16,347 bases of DNA from VGDP01 sp040905845 (GTDB taxonomy: Bacteria; Pseudomonadota; Alphaproteobacteria; SP197), in the NCBI GenBank assembly GCA_040905845.1, contig JBBDQV010000198.1, forward strand, positions 1 through 16,347, given 5' to 3'. Position numbers and translations under genes: made by a program. Position 1 is the stretch's first letter. Each line of letters opens with the position of its first letter. A model generated the notes under the pieces. That model saw only the letters and a program-made list of their open reading frames with translations. It had not been told where the DNA came from and did no database searches. Below are positions 7,890-14,629 of this stretch, in pieces.

Positions 7890-8720
7890 TCAACGTCCCT
7901 TGAACGCGGGCTTGACCTTGTGGAGAAAGGCCTCGCACCCGATGCGATAGTCTTCGGTGTCGTAGGCGAGGTAGGGCTCGCGCCGCTCCTCCTCGGTCAG
8001 CGGCCGACCCTCGAGCAGGCGATAGACGAACTTGCGGTGCCAGCGAGCAGAAAGCGGCGCACCCTCGGCGATACGCTTCGCCACGGCGTAGGTGGCGCGC
8101 TCGACATCGGCGTCGGGAACGACCCGGTTCACAAGACCCTTGTGGCGTGCCTCTTCGGCGCCGATCAGCCGACCCTCGAGCAGCAGCTCGAGCACGTCCG
8201 CCGGGCGGGCGAGCCGCAATAGGATCTCGAGCTCGCCATGGTCCACCGTGAGGCCCAGGTTCCGAACCGGCATGCCGAACCGGGCGGAGGCGCCGCACAC
8301 GCGGATGTCGCAGCGCGCGGCGAGTTCAAGCCCGCCGCCCACGCATACGCCCTGGATCAAGGCCACGACCGGATGGCGACATGCGGCCAGCGCGGCGCTC
8401 GAACGGGCCGCCGCGGAGTCGTAGCTCTCGGCGTTGGCCTGTCCCGTTCGGAGTGCGCCGAACTCGCCTATGTCGGCGCCCGCGGCGAAGGCTTTGTCGC
8501 CCGCGCCGCGCACGACGACGCAGCGGACGGTGTCATCGGCGGAAAGGCCTTCGACCACCTCGCCGAGCCGCTGGTACATGGCGAGCGAAATTGCATTCCG
8601 TTTCTCCGGGCGATTGAGGACGATGGTCGCGACCCAGCCCTCGCGCACGGCCACGATCGGGTCGTCGGGGCCGGTGCCCCCGACGTACGCGCGATCAACG
8701 GGAATGCCGGGCTCGCTCAC
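7890..8720 (-). CDS. Enoyl-CoA hydratase/isomerase (crotonase) family protein with one catalytic Glu missing
   Basis: 276-aa crotonase-fold protein. The oxyanion-hole motif FAAGADIGEF (78-87) and the GVCVGGGLELAARCDI block (124-139) are clear, and Glu132 matches the first catalytic Glu of enoyl-CoA hydratase. The second Glu, normally in a QPEI-type context, is replaced: the aligned stretch reads FGMPVRNLGL (148-157) with Val152 at that site. Classic hydratases use both, so this may instead be an isomerase, decarboxylase, lyase or another crotonase activity. The start is GTG 8720; no better in-frame start occurs before residue 48. AAGGA lies rather far upstream, so the exact start is less sure. 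It is the first gene of the CoA/ABC operon. Confidence 0.85.
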   Translation of the reverse strand: MSEPGIPVDRAYVGGTGPDDPIVAVREGWVATIVLNRPEKRNAISLAMYQRLGEVVEGLSADDTVRCVVVRGAGDKAFAAGADIGEFGALRTGQANAESYDSAAARSSAALAACRHPVVALIQGVCVGGGLELAARCDIRVCGASARFGMPVRNLGLTVDHGELEILLRLARPADVLELLLEGRLIGAEEARHKGLVNRVVPDADVERATYAVAKRIAEGAPLSARWHRKFVYRLLEGRPLTEEERREPYLAYDTEDYRIGCEAFLHKVKPAFKGR

Positions 8721-8747
8721 GGTTCCGCGTGTCCTTTTCGTTCCAAA

Positions 8748-8759
8748 GTTCGAGCGAAC
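8748..8759. promoter_or_regulatory. 12-bp palindrome upstream of the hydratase operon
   Basis: GTTCG and CGAAC are perfectly inverted around AG, 28 bases before the GTG start of the first operon gene. An alternative longer pairing of CGTTC (8739-8743) with GAACG (8756-8760) is possible. It could be an operator or form a leader hairpin. Symmetry is the only evidence. Confidence 0.25.
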
Positions 8760-8889
8760 GTCGGGGCGAAGCTAGACACGGGACGGAAACCAAGACAATC
8801 ACTTTCCCGCGCCGGGATTGACGGTTGAACGCAAGCCGTGGCGGCCCTCCGCGCCGTCGAGCGCGCCGTTCGCGGCGTGCGGGGCGGCC

Positions 8890-9115
8890 AACGACGTGTG
8901 GTGAATCGACTTCAAGGGCTGGTTCCCGACCGGCGACGGCACGCAGCGCGAGCCGCTGACGTTGAGCGACGCGCACATCCGCTATCTGTTGCGCCGCTAG
9001 GTGCGGAAGCACGCCGACGCCGCGCCCGTGGGACGGCGTCTTGCGCGAATCCGACTGTCCGGCCGACAACGCGGTCTGCCGCGTGCGTTCCAATGGCGAG
9101 TTCAAGTGGCGCGGC
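8890..9115 (+). pseudogene. Decayed IS481-type transposase remnant
   Basis: From 8890 the plus strand reads NDVW, a TGA stop, then IDFKGWFPTGDGTQ and PLTLSDA followed by RYLLRR and a TAG at 9000. This is the start of the DDE integrase core of IS481-family transposases, usually NDxWCxDFKGWFxTGDG and so on. At 9083-9115, in a different frame, VRSNGEFKWRG matches the C-terminal motif of the same family. The large middle part is missing, and there is an in-frame stop and a frameshift, so it is dead. No terminal inverted repeats were recognised. Confidence 0.7.
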
Positions 9116-9181
9116 ACCGCCATGGATATCCACGTTGCCCGGGCCATCGGCTTGGCGGCCGGGGCTGCGCTCGGCGTTGCA

Positions 9182-9256
9182 CAGGCGCTGGACGTAGTAG
9201 CGGTAGCGCTTGCCGTCCTTGACCGCGCGCGTGGGCGTGAATCGATGACCGGCGTC
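9182..9256 (-). pseudogene. Serine recombinase C-terminal fragment
   Basis: The minus strand encodes GHRFTPTRAVKDGKR directly followed by YRYYVQRL. This closely matches the segment (TPTHAVKxGxRYRYYVS) just before the zinc-ribbon/coiled region of large serine recombinases found in many alphaproteobacteria. Only about 25 residues are recognisable, with nothing of the catalytic N-terminus, so it is a remnant. It abuts the IS481 remnant on the other strand. Confidence 0.6.
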
Positions 9257-9278
9257 GAGCGCGAGAGCGCGACCGTGA

Positions 9279-9677
9279 TCACCGCCAAAGCCAGAGCGGG
9301 CGCTCGCCGGCCCGGCAGGCCAGCACGAATTCGCGGCGGTCGGACAACATGACCGCCTGCCAACCCAGTTTGACCAGGCTCTTGGACCAAGCGAAATCGT
9401 AACCGCAGTGCAGAGCCTCGCGCATCATGGGCCTTCCGTCCTGATCACGCGGCACGGCGAGCGCGCGATCGGCGGCGCGTTGGAGTTCGACGACCGCTTG
9501 CCCTCCCGGCTCGACGACCGGGACGTTCATCGTGACCCAATGCCCAAAGACGAGCAGGCACCGCAAGTCGCGGTCGGACTCGTTGGCGATGGTGACGGCA
9601 ACCGCCGTCAAGTCCTGCGCCCCGCAGCGGGCGGCGGCGGCGAGGAGCAAGAGGCAGGAGACGATCACGGCTCGCAT
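9279..9677 (-). CDS. Small secreted protein of unknown function
   Basis: 132 aa. The N-terminus MRAVIVSCLLLLAAAARCGA is a clear export signal with probable signal peptidase I cleavage after Ala20. The residue before Cys18 is Arg, so a lipoprotein box is unlikely. The mature part of about 112 residues has three cysteines (40, 91, 121) and starts with a beta-rich stretch (LTAVAVTIANESDRDLRC). I do not recognise the family. ATG 9677 is chosen because it begins the signal peptide and has GGAG just upstream; the frame is open to 9761 without useful sequence. It diverges from ppaT across 126 bases and ends beside the recombinase remnant. No functional link to vitamin B6 is visible. Confidence 0.65.
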   Translation of the reverse strand: MRAVIVSCLLLLAAAARCGAQDLTAVAVTIANESDRDLRCLLVFGHWVTMNVPVVEPGGQAVVELQRAADRALAVPRDQDGRPMMREALHCGYDFAWSKSLVKLGWQAVMLSDRREFVLACRAGERPLWLWR

Positions 9678-9761
9678 GGTGCTCCGATGCTGAAACCCGC
9701 GGACTTCGTGACCCCGCTGGTTCGTATCGGTTCGGGATGGCGTTGGCGTCGCCCTTTGCAC

Positions 9762-9768
9762 GATAATG
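9762..9768 (+). promoter_or_regulatory. Possible -10 element of the ppaT-dehydrogenase operon
   Basis: GATAATG lies 36 bases before the ppaT ATG, with no convincing -35 hexamer upstream. The same GATAATG occurs on the minus strand (16216-16210) just before the importer ATPase gene, which may reflect similar promoters for the two vitamin B6 transcripts. Confidence 0.25.
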
Positions 9769-9789
9769 ATGTTCGATGTCGTTCTACCT

Positions 9790-9796
9790 GGGGAGG
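9790..9796 (+). promoter_or_regulatory. Ribosome binding site of ppaT
   Basis: GGGGAGG with 7-base spacing to ATG 9804. It fixes this start against the longer open frame that would begin as far back as 9408. Confidence 0.7.
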
Positions 9797-9803
9797 CACG
9801 TCC

Positions 9804-11003
9804 ATGCCGGAGATCAGCGTCAGGGAACCCGTCATCACGCTATCGGCCGGGCCGGTCGCCTGCTACCCGCGCGTTCTGCGCGCCATGTCGCGCCCGGTCC
9901 ACTACGATTTCGACATTTACTTCCAGGAGTTCTACCAGAGGACCGTCGAGAAGGTGACCAAGGCGTTCAGGGCACCCGACCCCGCGCTGGTCCTTCATTG
10001 CGAACCCGCGCCGGGCCTGGAAGCGGCGGCGGCCTCGTTGATCGGACCCGATGACGTGGTGCTGAACCTGGTTTCCGGGGTCTACGGCAAGGGCTTCGGC
10101 TATTGGTCGGCGCGCTACAACAAGGAGCTGCTGGAGGTCGACGTACCCTACAACGACGCGATCGATCCCGCCGCCGTGGAAGCCGCCTTCAAGAAGCGGC
10201 CGGACGTCGGGATCGTCTCGGTCGTCCATCACGATACGCCGTCGGGCACGCTTAATCCCATCGCCGAGATCGGCCGGATCTGCCGCGCGCACGGCGCGCT
10301 GATGCTGGTGGACGCGGTCGCTTCCTTCGGCGGCATGGACGTCCATCCGGAGGCGTGCTCGGCCGACGTCTTCATCACCGGGCCCGGCAAGTGCCTGGGC
10401 GGCCCGCCCGGCCTGACGCTCATGGCGGTCAACCAGCGCGCCTGGGCGCACATGGAGAGGAATCCAAAGGCGCCGCGCGCCTCGATCCTGTCGCTGCTGG
10501 ATTGGCGCGACGCATGGCGGCGCGACAAGCCATTCCCGTTCACCCCGTCGGTTTCCGAGATCAACGGGCTCGACGGCGCGATGGATCAGTATCTCGAGGA
10601 AGGCCCGGCCAAGGTCTGGGCGCGCCACGCGCTGACCGCGGCGGCGTGCCGGGCCGGCATCCAGGCGATGGGCCTGAAGCTGTGGGCGGCGCGCGAAACC
10701 ATCGCGTCGCCGACGTGCACGGCGGTCAAGGTGCCCGAGGTCGTGAGCGACAAGGAATGGCTGGCGGCGGCGCGCTCGCTCTACGGTGTCGTTTTTTCGA
10801 CGGGCCGCAACGAGACCGCCGGAAAGCTGATCCGCATCGGCCACATGGGACCGGTGGCGGAACCGATCTACGCGACGGTGGCGCTGACCGCGCTGGGCGG
10901 TGCCCTGCGGCATCTGGGGCGGAAAGTCGATCTGGCGGCGGGTCTCGACGCGGCGCTCTCGATCATCACGTCGAGCGGGCACGAAATGGGAAGGGCCGCA
11001 TGA
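9804..11003 (+). CDS. ppaT: Pyridoxamine-pyruvate transaminase
   Basis: 399-aa fold-type I aminotransferase, expected to convert pyridoxamine plus pyruvate to pyridoxal plus L-alanine, the entry step for pyridoxamine in vitamin B6 degradation. From memory it matches the Mesorhizobium loti enzyme nearly end to end: the ITLSAGPV start, LNLVSGVYGKGFGYW (88-101), HHDTPSGTLNP (142-152), GPGKCLGGPPG (193-203), FPFTPSVSEINGLD (244-257) and RIGHMGP (344-350). Lys196 takes the place of the M. loti cofactor lysine (197), and Glu67, Arg335 and Arg344 match its substrate-binding Glu68, Arg336 and Arg345. This enzyme uses pyridoxamine as substrate and does not bind PLP as a cofactor. Its stop overlaps the dehydrogenase start (ATGA), so the two are coupled. 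A generic alanine-glyoxylate aminotransferase is much less likely. Confidence 0.9.
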   Translation: MPEISVREPVITLSAGPVACYPRVLRAMSRPVHYDFDIYFQEFYQRTVEKVTKAFRAPDPALVLHCEPAPGLEAAAASLIGPDDVVLNLVSGVYGKGFGYWSARYNKELLEVDVPYNDAIDPAAVEAAFKKRPDVGIVSVVHHDTPSGTLNPIAEIGRICRAHGALMLVDAVASFGGMDVHPEACSADVFITGPGKCLGGPPGLTLMAVNQRAWAHMERNPKAPRASILSLLDWRDAWRRDKPFPFTPSVSEINGLDGAMDQYLEEGPAKVWARHALTAAACRAGIQAMGLKLWAARETIASPTCTAVKVPEVVSDKEWLAAARSLYGVVFSTGRNETAGKLIRIGHMGPVAEPIYATVALTALGGALRHLGRKVDLAAGLDAALSIITSSGHEMGRAA

Positions 11004-11746
11004 CCATGGCGCGTTTCAAGGGCCGCGTGGCCATGGTTTCCGGCGCCGCGCAAGGCATCGGGCGGGCCATCGCCGAGCGGCTCGGCGCGGAAGGCGCGAC
11101 GGTCGTGGCCGTTGACCAGAACGGCAAGGGCGCGGGCGCGGCGGCCAAGGCGTGCGGCGGCGCGTCGTTCGGCGTCGCCTGCGACATCGGGGATCCGGAT
11201 CAGGTCGCGGCGTTGCACGCGCGCCTCGCCGACAAGGCCGGCAAGCTCGACGTGCAGGTCAACGCGGCGGCCATCGTTCCGTTCGTGAAGTGGGACGACC
11301 TGACCTTCGAGGAGTGGCGCCGCGTCATGCGCGTCAACCTCGACGGCCTCTACCTGATGTGCCGTGCCGGCTCGGACATGATGCGCAAGGGCGGCTACGG
11401 TCGCATCGTCAACCTCTGCTCCAACTCGATCTTCGCCGGCACGCCGAACATGGCGCACTACGTCGCGTCCAAGGGCGGGGTGTTCACCTTCACGCGCGCA
11501 CTCGCGACCGAGCTCGGCGGCCACGGGATCACGGTCAACGCCGTGGCGCCGGGGCTGACGGATACCGAGGGCGTGCGCGCCACCCCGCACAAGGAAGCCT
11601 TCGGCTTCGTCGAGATGCTGCAGGCGATCAAGGGCGTGGGGAAGCCACGGGACATCGCGCCCGCCGTCGCCTTCCTCGCGTCGGACGAAGCGCACTGGAT
11701 CACCGGCCAGACGCTCGCCGTCGACGCCGGCATGATCCGGTGGTGA
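11000..11746 (+). CDS. pldh-t: Pyridoxal 4-dehydrogenase (SDR type)
   Basis: 248-aa short-chain dehydrogenase, expected to oxidise pyridoxal (hemiacetal form) with NAD+ to 4-pyridoxolactone. SDR motifs: SGAAQGIG cofactor loop (14-21), a VNAAA variant of NNAG (87-91), Asn113, and the catalytic Ser141, Tyr154 and Lys158 (YVASK). The specific segments AAIVPFVKWDD (90-100), FAGTPNMAHYVASKGG (145-160), PHKEAFGFVEMLQAIKG (196-212) and WITGQTLAVDAGMIR closely follow the M. loti pyridoxal 4-dehydrogenase as I recall it, and the length is the same. Asp39 at the end of the second beta strand favours NAD over NADP. ATG 11000 overlaps the ppaT stop, with GGGAAGGG upstream; ATG 11006 is an alternative. 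It converges on the lactonase gene 24 bases away. Confidence 0.9.
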   Translation: MTMARFKGRVAMVSGAAQGIGRAIAERLGAEGATVVAVDQNGKGAGAAAKACGGASFGVACDIGDPDQVAALHARLADKAGKLDVQVNAAAIVPFVKWDDLTFEEWRRVMRVNLDGLYLMCRAGSDMMRKGGYGRIVNLCSNSIFAGTPNMAHYVASKGGVFTFTRALATELGGHGITVNAVAPGLTDTEGVRATPHKEAFGFVEMLQAIKGVGKPRDIAPAVAFLASDEAHWITGQTLAVDAGMIRW

Positions 11747-11770
11747 CGAGCCGGGCCGCCGGGTTCGATA

Positions 11771-12577
11771 TCAGGCGTAACAGCCGGGCGCCTTGACGTA
11801 GGTCTTCCAGCTGTCCGGATCGTGGGAATAGAAGACCTCGGCGTCGTGCTCCTCCGCCAGACGCTTGATCCGATGCATGGACTGGAGGCTCGCCACCGGA
11901 TCGAGATGGAACGACGAGATGCAGTTCATGTCCATGTTCTTCTGGCTGTAGCAGGCATCGCCAGTGAACAGCATCGGCCGCCGACCCCCGAGCTCGACGA
12001 GCATGGAATAGTGGCCGGCCGTGTGGCCCGGCGTCTCGAACAGCCATAGGCCCTTGGCGATCTCCTGATCGCCCGCCATCGTCTCGAACTTCGGCGTATA
12101 AATGTCGAGCGCGGGCTCGGCCGGAAGCGTCTTGCCGGCCTGCTTGGCGCGGTCCGGCGCGAACGTCAGATCGCTGTAGCCCATGTGCTCGAAGGGTTGG
12201 CAGTTGAAGGCGGCGTCCAGCTCCTTCGCATGGCAGAGAGTGCAGGCGCACGAGCAGTGCTTGTTGCCGCCGCAATGATCGAAGTGATAGTGCGAGTTGA
12301 TGACGTAGTCGATGTCCTTGGGCGCGAGCCCAATCTGGGCCAGCGCGCCGGGTAAGGTCTGGTTTTTCGCCTGGATCGGCTTCTCGAAGGGCAGCACGCG
12401 CATCACGTGGTCGTAGTCGTAGCCCGTGTCGTAGAGGTAGCGACCGTCCTTGTGCTCCACGAGCACGGCATAGCACGGGAAACGGAGCTCCCCGCCCGGT
12501 CCACGATTCCAGAAGGCATGGTAGCCATCGATCACCAGCGAGCCGCCGTCCAGCAGATAGACTTTGGTATCGGTCAT
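11771..12577 (-). CDS. 4-Pyridoxolactonase (metallo-beta-lactamase fold)
   Basis: 268-aa cytoplasmic zinc hydrolase that opens 4-pyridoxolactone to 4-pyridoxic acid, the next step after the dehydrogenase. The beginning KVYLLDGGSLVIDGYHAFW, the YDTGYDYDHVMRVLPFEKPIQ region (49-69) and the length match the M. loti enzyme as I recall it. Zinc ligands are visible: HYHFDH (96-101: His96, His98, Asp100, His101), His185 in PGHTAGHY, Asp207 in TGDA and His252 in YSHD. An unusual cysteine-rich insert follows the metal motif: Cys102, then HCSCACTLCH at 107-116. The start ATG 12577 has GGGAGG with 8-base spacing. It lies 26 bases after the importer permease gene, so it is the last gene of the ABC operon. 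A generic AHL lactonase is less likely. Confidence 0.88.
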   Translation of the reverse strand: MTDTKVYLLDGGSLVIDGYHAFWNRGPGGELRFPCYAVLVEHKDGRYLYDTGYDYDHVMRVLPFEKPIQAKNQTLPGALAQIGLAPKDIDYVINSHYHFDHCGGNKHCSCACTLCHAKELDAAFNCQPFEHMGYSDLTFAPDRAKQAGKTLPAEPALDIYTPKFETMAGDQEIAKGLWLFETPGHTAGHYSMLVELGGRRPMLFTGDACYSQKNMDMNCISSFHLDPVASLQSMHRIKRLAEEHDAEVFYSHDPDSWKTYVKAPGCYA

Positions 12578-12603
12578 GTCGCGCACCTCCCGTTGCCGCG
12601 ATC

Positions 12604-13539
12604 CTATCTTTCGCCGCGCACGTAGGACAGCCCCAGGGCCGGGGGCAGAACGCTGTGGCGGGCGAAGATGACGAGGACCAGCATCACCATGAAGAAGGGT
12701 AGCATCTGCACCACGTCGGTCGGAATGTTGAAGCCGCCGACCTGCAAGGCCGTAGTGAGCGCCAGGCTGACGCCGAAGAGCAACGCGCCATGGAGCACCC
12801 ATACTGGCCGCCCGCGCGCCAGCATGGCCAGCACGATGCCGATGAACCCCGCGCCCCCGGTCATGAAGGGCACGAAGAGGCCCGCGCCGACCTCCGCCAT
12901 GTAGGCGCCGCCCAGACCGGTCAGGGCCCCCGTGGCCAAGACAGCGCACGTTCGAGTCGCCACTACCGAGACGCCGGCCGCGTCGAGCGCGCCGGGCTTG
13001 TCGCCGGCCGCCTGAAGATTGAGCCCCATCGCGGTGCGCCGGAACAGCCACGCGAGTAAAGGCACCAGCGCGATCGCGAGATAGGCGACCGGGTTGTGCG
13101 CGAAGAGACCGAGCCCGGCGACCGGGACCTCGCTCAGGAACGGGATGGAGAAGTCCGGCGGCGTGTCCAGGCTCGGGCGCGTGCGGGCGAACGCGAAGTG
13201 ATGCAGCAGCCCCGTCAGGCCCTGCGCGCCCAGCGTCAGGGCGATGCCGACGACGATCTGGTTCATGCCGTGGCGGATGCAGAAGAACGCCATGAGCGCG
13301 GCCACGGCCACGCCGGCCAGGGCGCCGGCGAGGAACCCCAGCCAAAGCGAGCCGGTGGCCAGCGCGGCCGCGAAACCGCCATAGGCGCCGGCCAGCATCA
13401 TGCCTTCGATGCCGATGTTGAGCACGCCGGCCTTCTCGGAGATCTGCTCGCCGAGACCGGCCAGGAGGAGCGGCACCCCCGCCGTCACCACGCCGGAGAG
13501 CAGCACGGTCAGGAAGGCGGTGGTGAAGAGCGCGTCCAT
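12604..13539 (-). CDS. BMP/Nup-type ABC importer permease, second subunit (NupC/YufQ-like)
   Basis: 311-aa multi-pass inner-membrane permease of the BPD_transp_2 class. The segment EKAGVLNIGIEGMMLAGAYGGF (about 35-56) is the hallmark of the nucleoside/simple-sugar permeases that work with BmpA-type lipoproteins. Further family sequence is CIRHGMNQIVVGIALTLGAQGLTG, RTAMGLNLQAAGDKPGALDAAGV and GGAYMAEVG. About eight or nine hydrophobic segments are seen. ATG 13539 is preceded by GGGAGC and lies 11 bases after the stop of the other permease; the open frame back to 14295 is chance. Annotated homologues carry nucleosides. Its position directly before 4-pyridoxolactonase makes a vitamin B6 vitamer the better guess here. 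Confidence 0.9.
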   Translation of the reverse strand: MDALFTTAFLTVLLSGVVTAGVPLLLAGLGEQISEKAGVLNIGIEGMMLAGAYGGFAAALATGSLWLGFLAGALAGVAVAALMAFFCIRHGMNQIVVGIALTLGAQGLTGLLHHFAFARTRPSLDTPPDFSIPFLSEVPVAGLGLFAHNPVAYLAIALVPLLAWLFRRTAMGLNLQAAGDKPGALDAAGVSVVATRTCAVLATGALTGLGGAYMAEVGAGLFVPFMTGGAGFIGIVLAMLARGRPVWVLHGALLFGVSLALTTALQVGGFNIPTDVVQMLPFFMVMLVLVIFARHSVLPPALGLSYVRGER

Positions 13540-13550
13540 GGCTCTGCTCC

Positions 13551-14588
13551 CTACACCGTCGTCCCGCGCTTGCGACGCAGGTGGTCGAGATACTCGACGA
13601 TCGCCAGGAACAGCAGCACGAGCGCGACGAGCAGCAGGACGTAGTAGTGCGGCACGTCGAGCCGGCGGGCCGCGCTCTCGCCGCCGATCTGGAGCGCGGC
13701 GAACAGGACCACGAACGCGATCGAACCCGGGCCGTGGAAGCGAGCGAGAAAGACCAGGGGGATCACCAGCAGGCCGTACCCCGGGTTCCAATCGGCCCGC
13801 ACGGTGCCGTGAACCCCGAGAATCTCCACCGCGCCGCCCATGCCGATCAAGCCGGCGGAGAGCGCGAAGGTGGCGACGGTCAGGAGTCCCATCGGCAATC
13901 CGGCGTGGATCGCCGCGCGCGGATTGGCCCCGACGACGTTCAGCCGCAAGCCGAACGCCGTCCGCGTCATGACGACGTGGACGAGCAGGATGAACGCGAG
14001 CGCGACCAGGATGCCGGCATGAACGGTCGAACCGAACAGGCGCGGCAGGCGATCCGCCACCGCCAGGGTCGGCGTCTGCGGCACGGTCGTGGTCGGGTCG
14101 AAGAAGAGGAGCTTGATCAGCACGTTGGCGAACGAGACGCCGAGGAAGGACATCATCAAGGTCGTGATGATCTCGTTGACCCCGTAGCGCGCCTTGAGCA
14201 GTGCCGGGATCAGCGACCACACGGCGCCCACCAGAGCCGCCGCGAGGAATCCGACGACGAGGGTGAGCCACCCTGGCAGCACGGTGATGAGCCACGGCGC
14301 CAGGGCCGAGCAGACCACGGCGGCAAGGAGGAACTGTCCGTCGACGCCGAGATTCCAGATGCCCGCCCGGAATGCGACGATCAGGCCGGCGGCGATCAGC
14401 AGCAAGGGCGCGGAGCGGGTGATCGTCTCCTGTAGGCCGGCCCAGCTCAGCAGCCCGCGCTGGAACACGTAGCCGTAGTAGTCGAGCGGGTTCTTGCCCA
14501 AGGCCATCAGCACGAGCCCGCCGACGATGAACGCCGACAGCACCGGAAACGCGATGCGGAGGGCTCGACCAAGTGCCGGCGGCGTCAC
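13551..14588 (-). CDS. BMP/Nup-type ABC importer permease, first subunit (NupB/YufP-like)
   Basis: 345-aa inner-membrane permease of the BPD_transp_2 class, partner of the 311-aa permease. Recognisable blocks are GKNPLDYYGYVFQRG (about 31-45), ITRSAPLLLIAAGLIVAFRAGIWNLGVDGQF (about 56-86), KARYGVNEIITTLMMSF (132-148) and RTAFGLRLNVVGANPRAAIHAG. Membrane segments are spread over the whole length. Translation starts at GTG 14588 with GAGG 6 bases upstream, and no other in-frame start exists upstream. The start overlaps the stop of a 14-codon open frame that itself overlaps the ATPase stop, suggesting coupled translation. Transport of nucleosides is the usual annotation; context suggests pyridoxal, pyridoxine or pyridoxamine. 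Confidence 0.9.
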   Translation of the reverse strand: MTPPALGRALRIAFPVLSAFIVGGLVLMALGKNPLDYYGYVFQRGLLSWAGLQETITRSAPLLLIAAGLIVAFRAGIWNLGVDGQFLLAAVVCSALAPWLITVLPGWLTLVVGFLAAALVGAVWSLIPALLKARYGVNEIITTLMMSFLGVSFANVLIKLLFFDPTTTVPQTPTLAVADRLPRLFGSTVHAGILVALAFILLVHVVMTRTAFGLRLNVVGANPRAAIHAGLPMGLLTVATFALSAGLIGMGGAVEILGVHGTVRADWNPGYGLLVIPLVFLARFHGPGSIAFVVLFAALQIGGESAARRLDVPHYYVLLLVALVLLFLAIVEYLDHLRRKRGTTV

Positions 14589-14629
14589 GTCGAGCCTCGG
14601 TGCCCGACGCGGACCGCGCGGTCGCTCAT
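14585..14629 (-). other. 14-codon open frame linking ATPase and permease genes
   Basis: On the minus strand ATG at 14629 overlaps the ATPase stop as ATGA, runs 14 codons (MSDRAVRVGHRGST) and ends in TGA at 14587-14585, which overlaps the permease GTG start as GTGA. It may act as a translational relay for terminating ribosomes, or it may be chance in a 37-base gap. No product is claimed. Confidence 0.25.

Larger units (their letters stand above)
8721..9278. other. Gene-free junction with mobile-element remnants
   Basis: No intact gene is supported here. The first part carries the upstream region of the hydratase operon with a small dyad. The rest holds broken IS481-type transposase sequence (plus strand) and a serine recombinase fragment (minus strand). 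The open frames covering this stretch on both strands lack the signs of a real gene. It separates the CoA/ABC operon from the vitamin B6 block. Confidence 0.6.

Noticed and set aside
8695..9390. 231-aa minus-strand open frame across the junction
   Set aside because: It has no recognisable domain and an arginine/serine-rich composition, runs through two mobile-element remnants in other frames, and overlaps the start of the hydratase gene.
9408..9803. Long N-terminal extension of ppaT
   Set aside because: It overlaps the divergent secreted protein gene and the upstream region, has no family sequence, and ATG 9804 has a strong ribosome site.
11747..11767. Hairpin between the dehydrogenase and lactonase genes
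   Set aside because: CGAGCC can pair with GGTTCG only through a G-U pair on one strand and a mismatch on the other, with no T-run; too weak to call a terminator.
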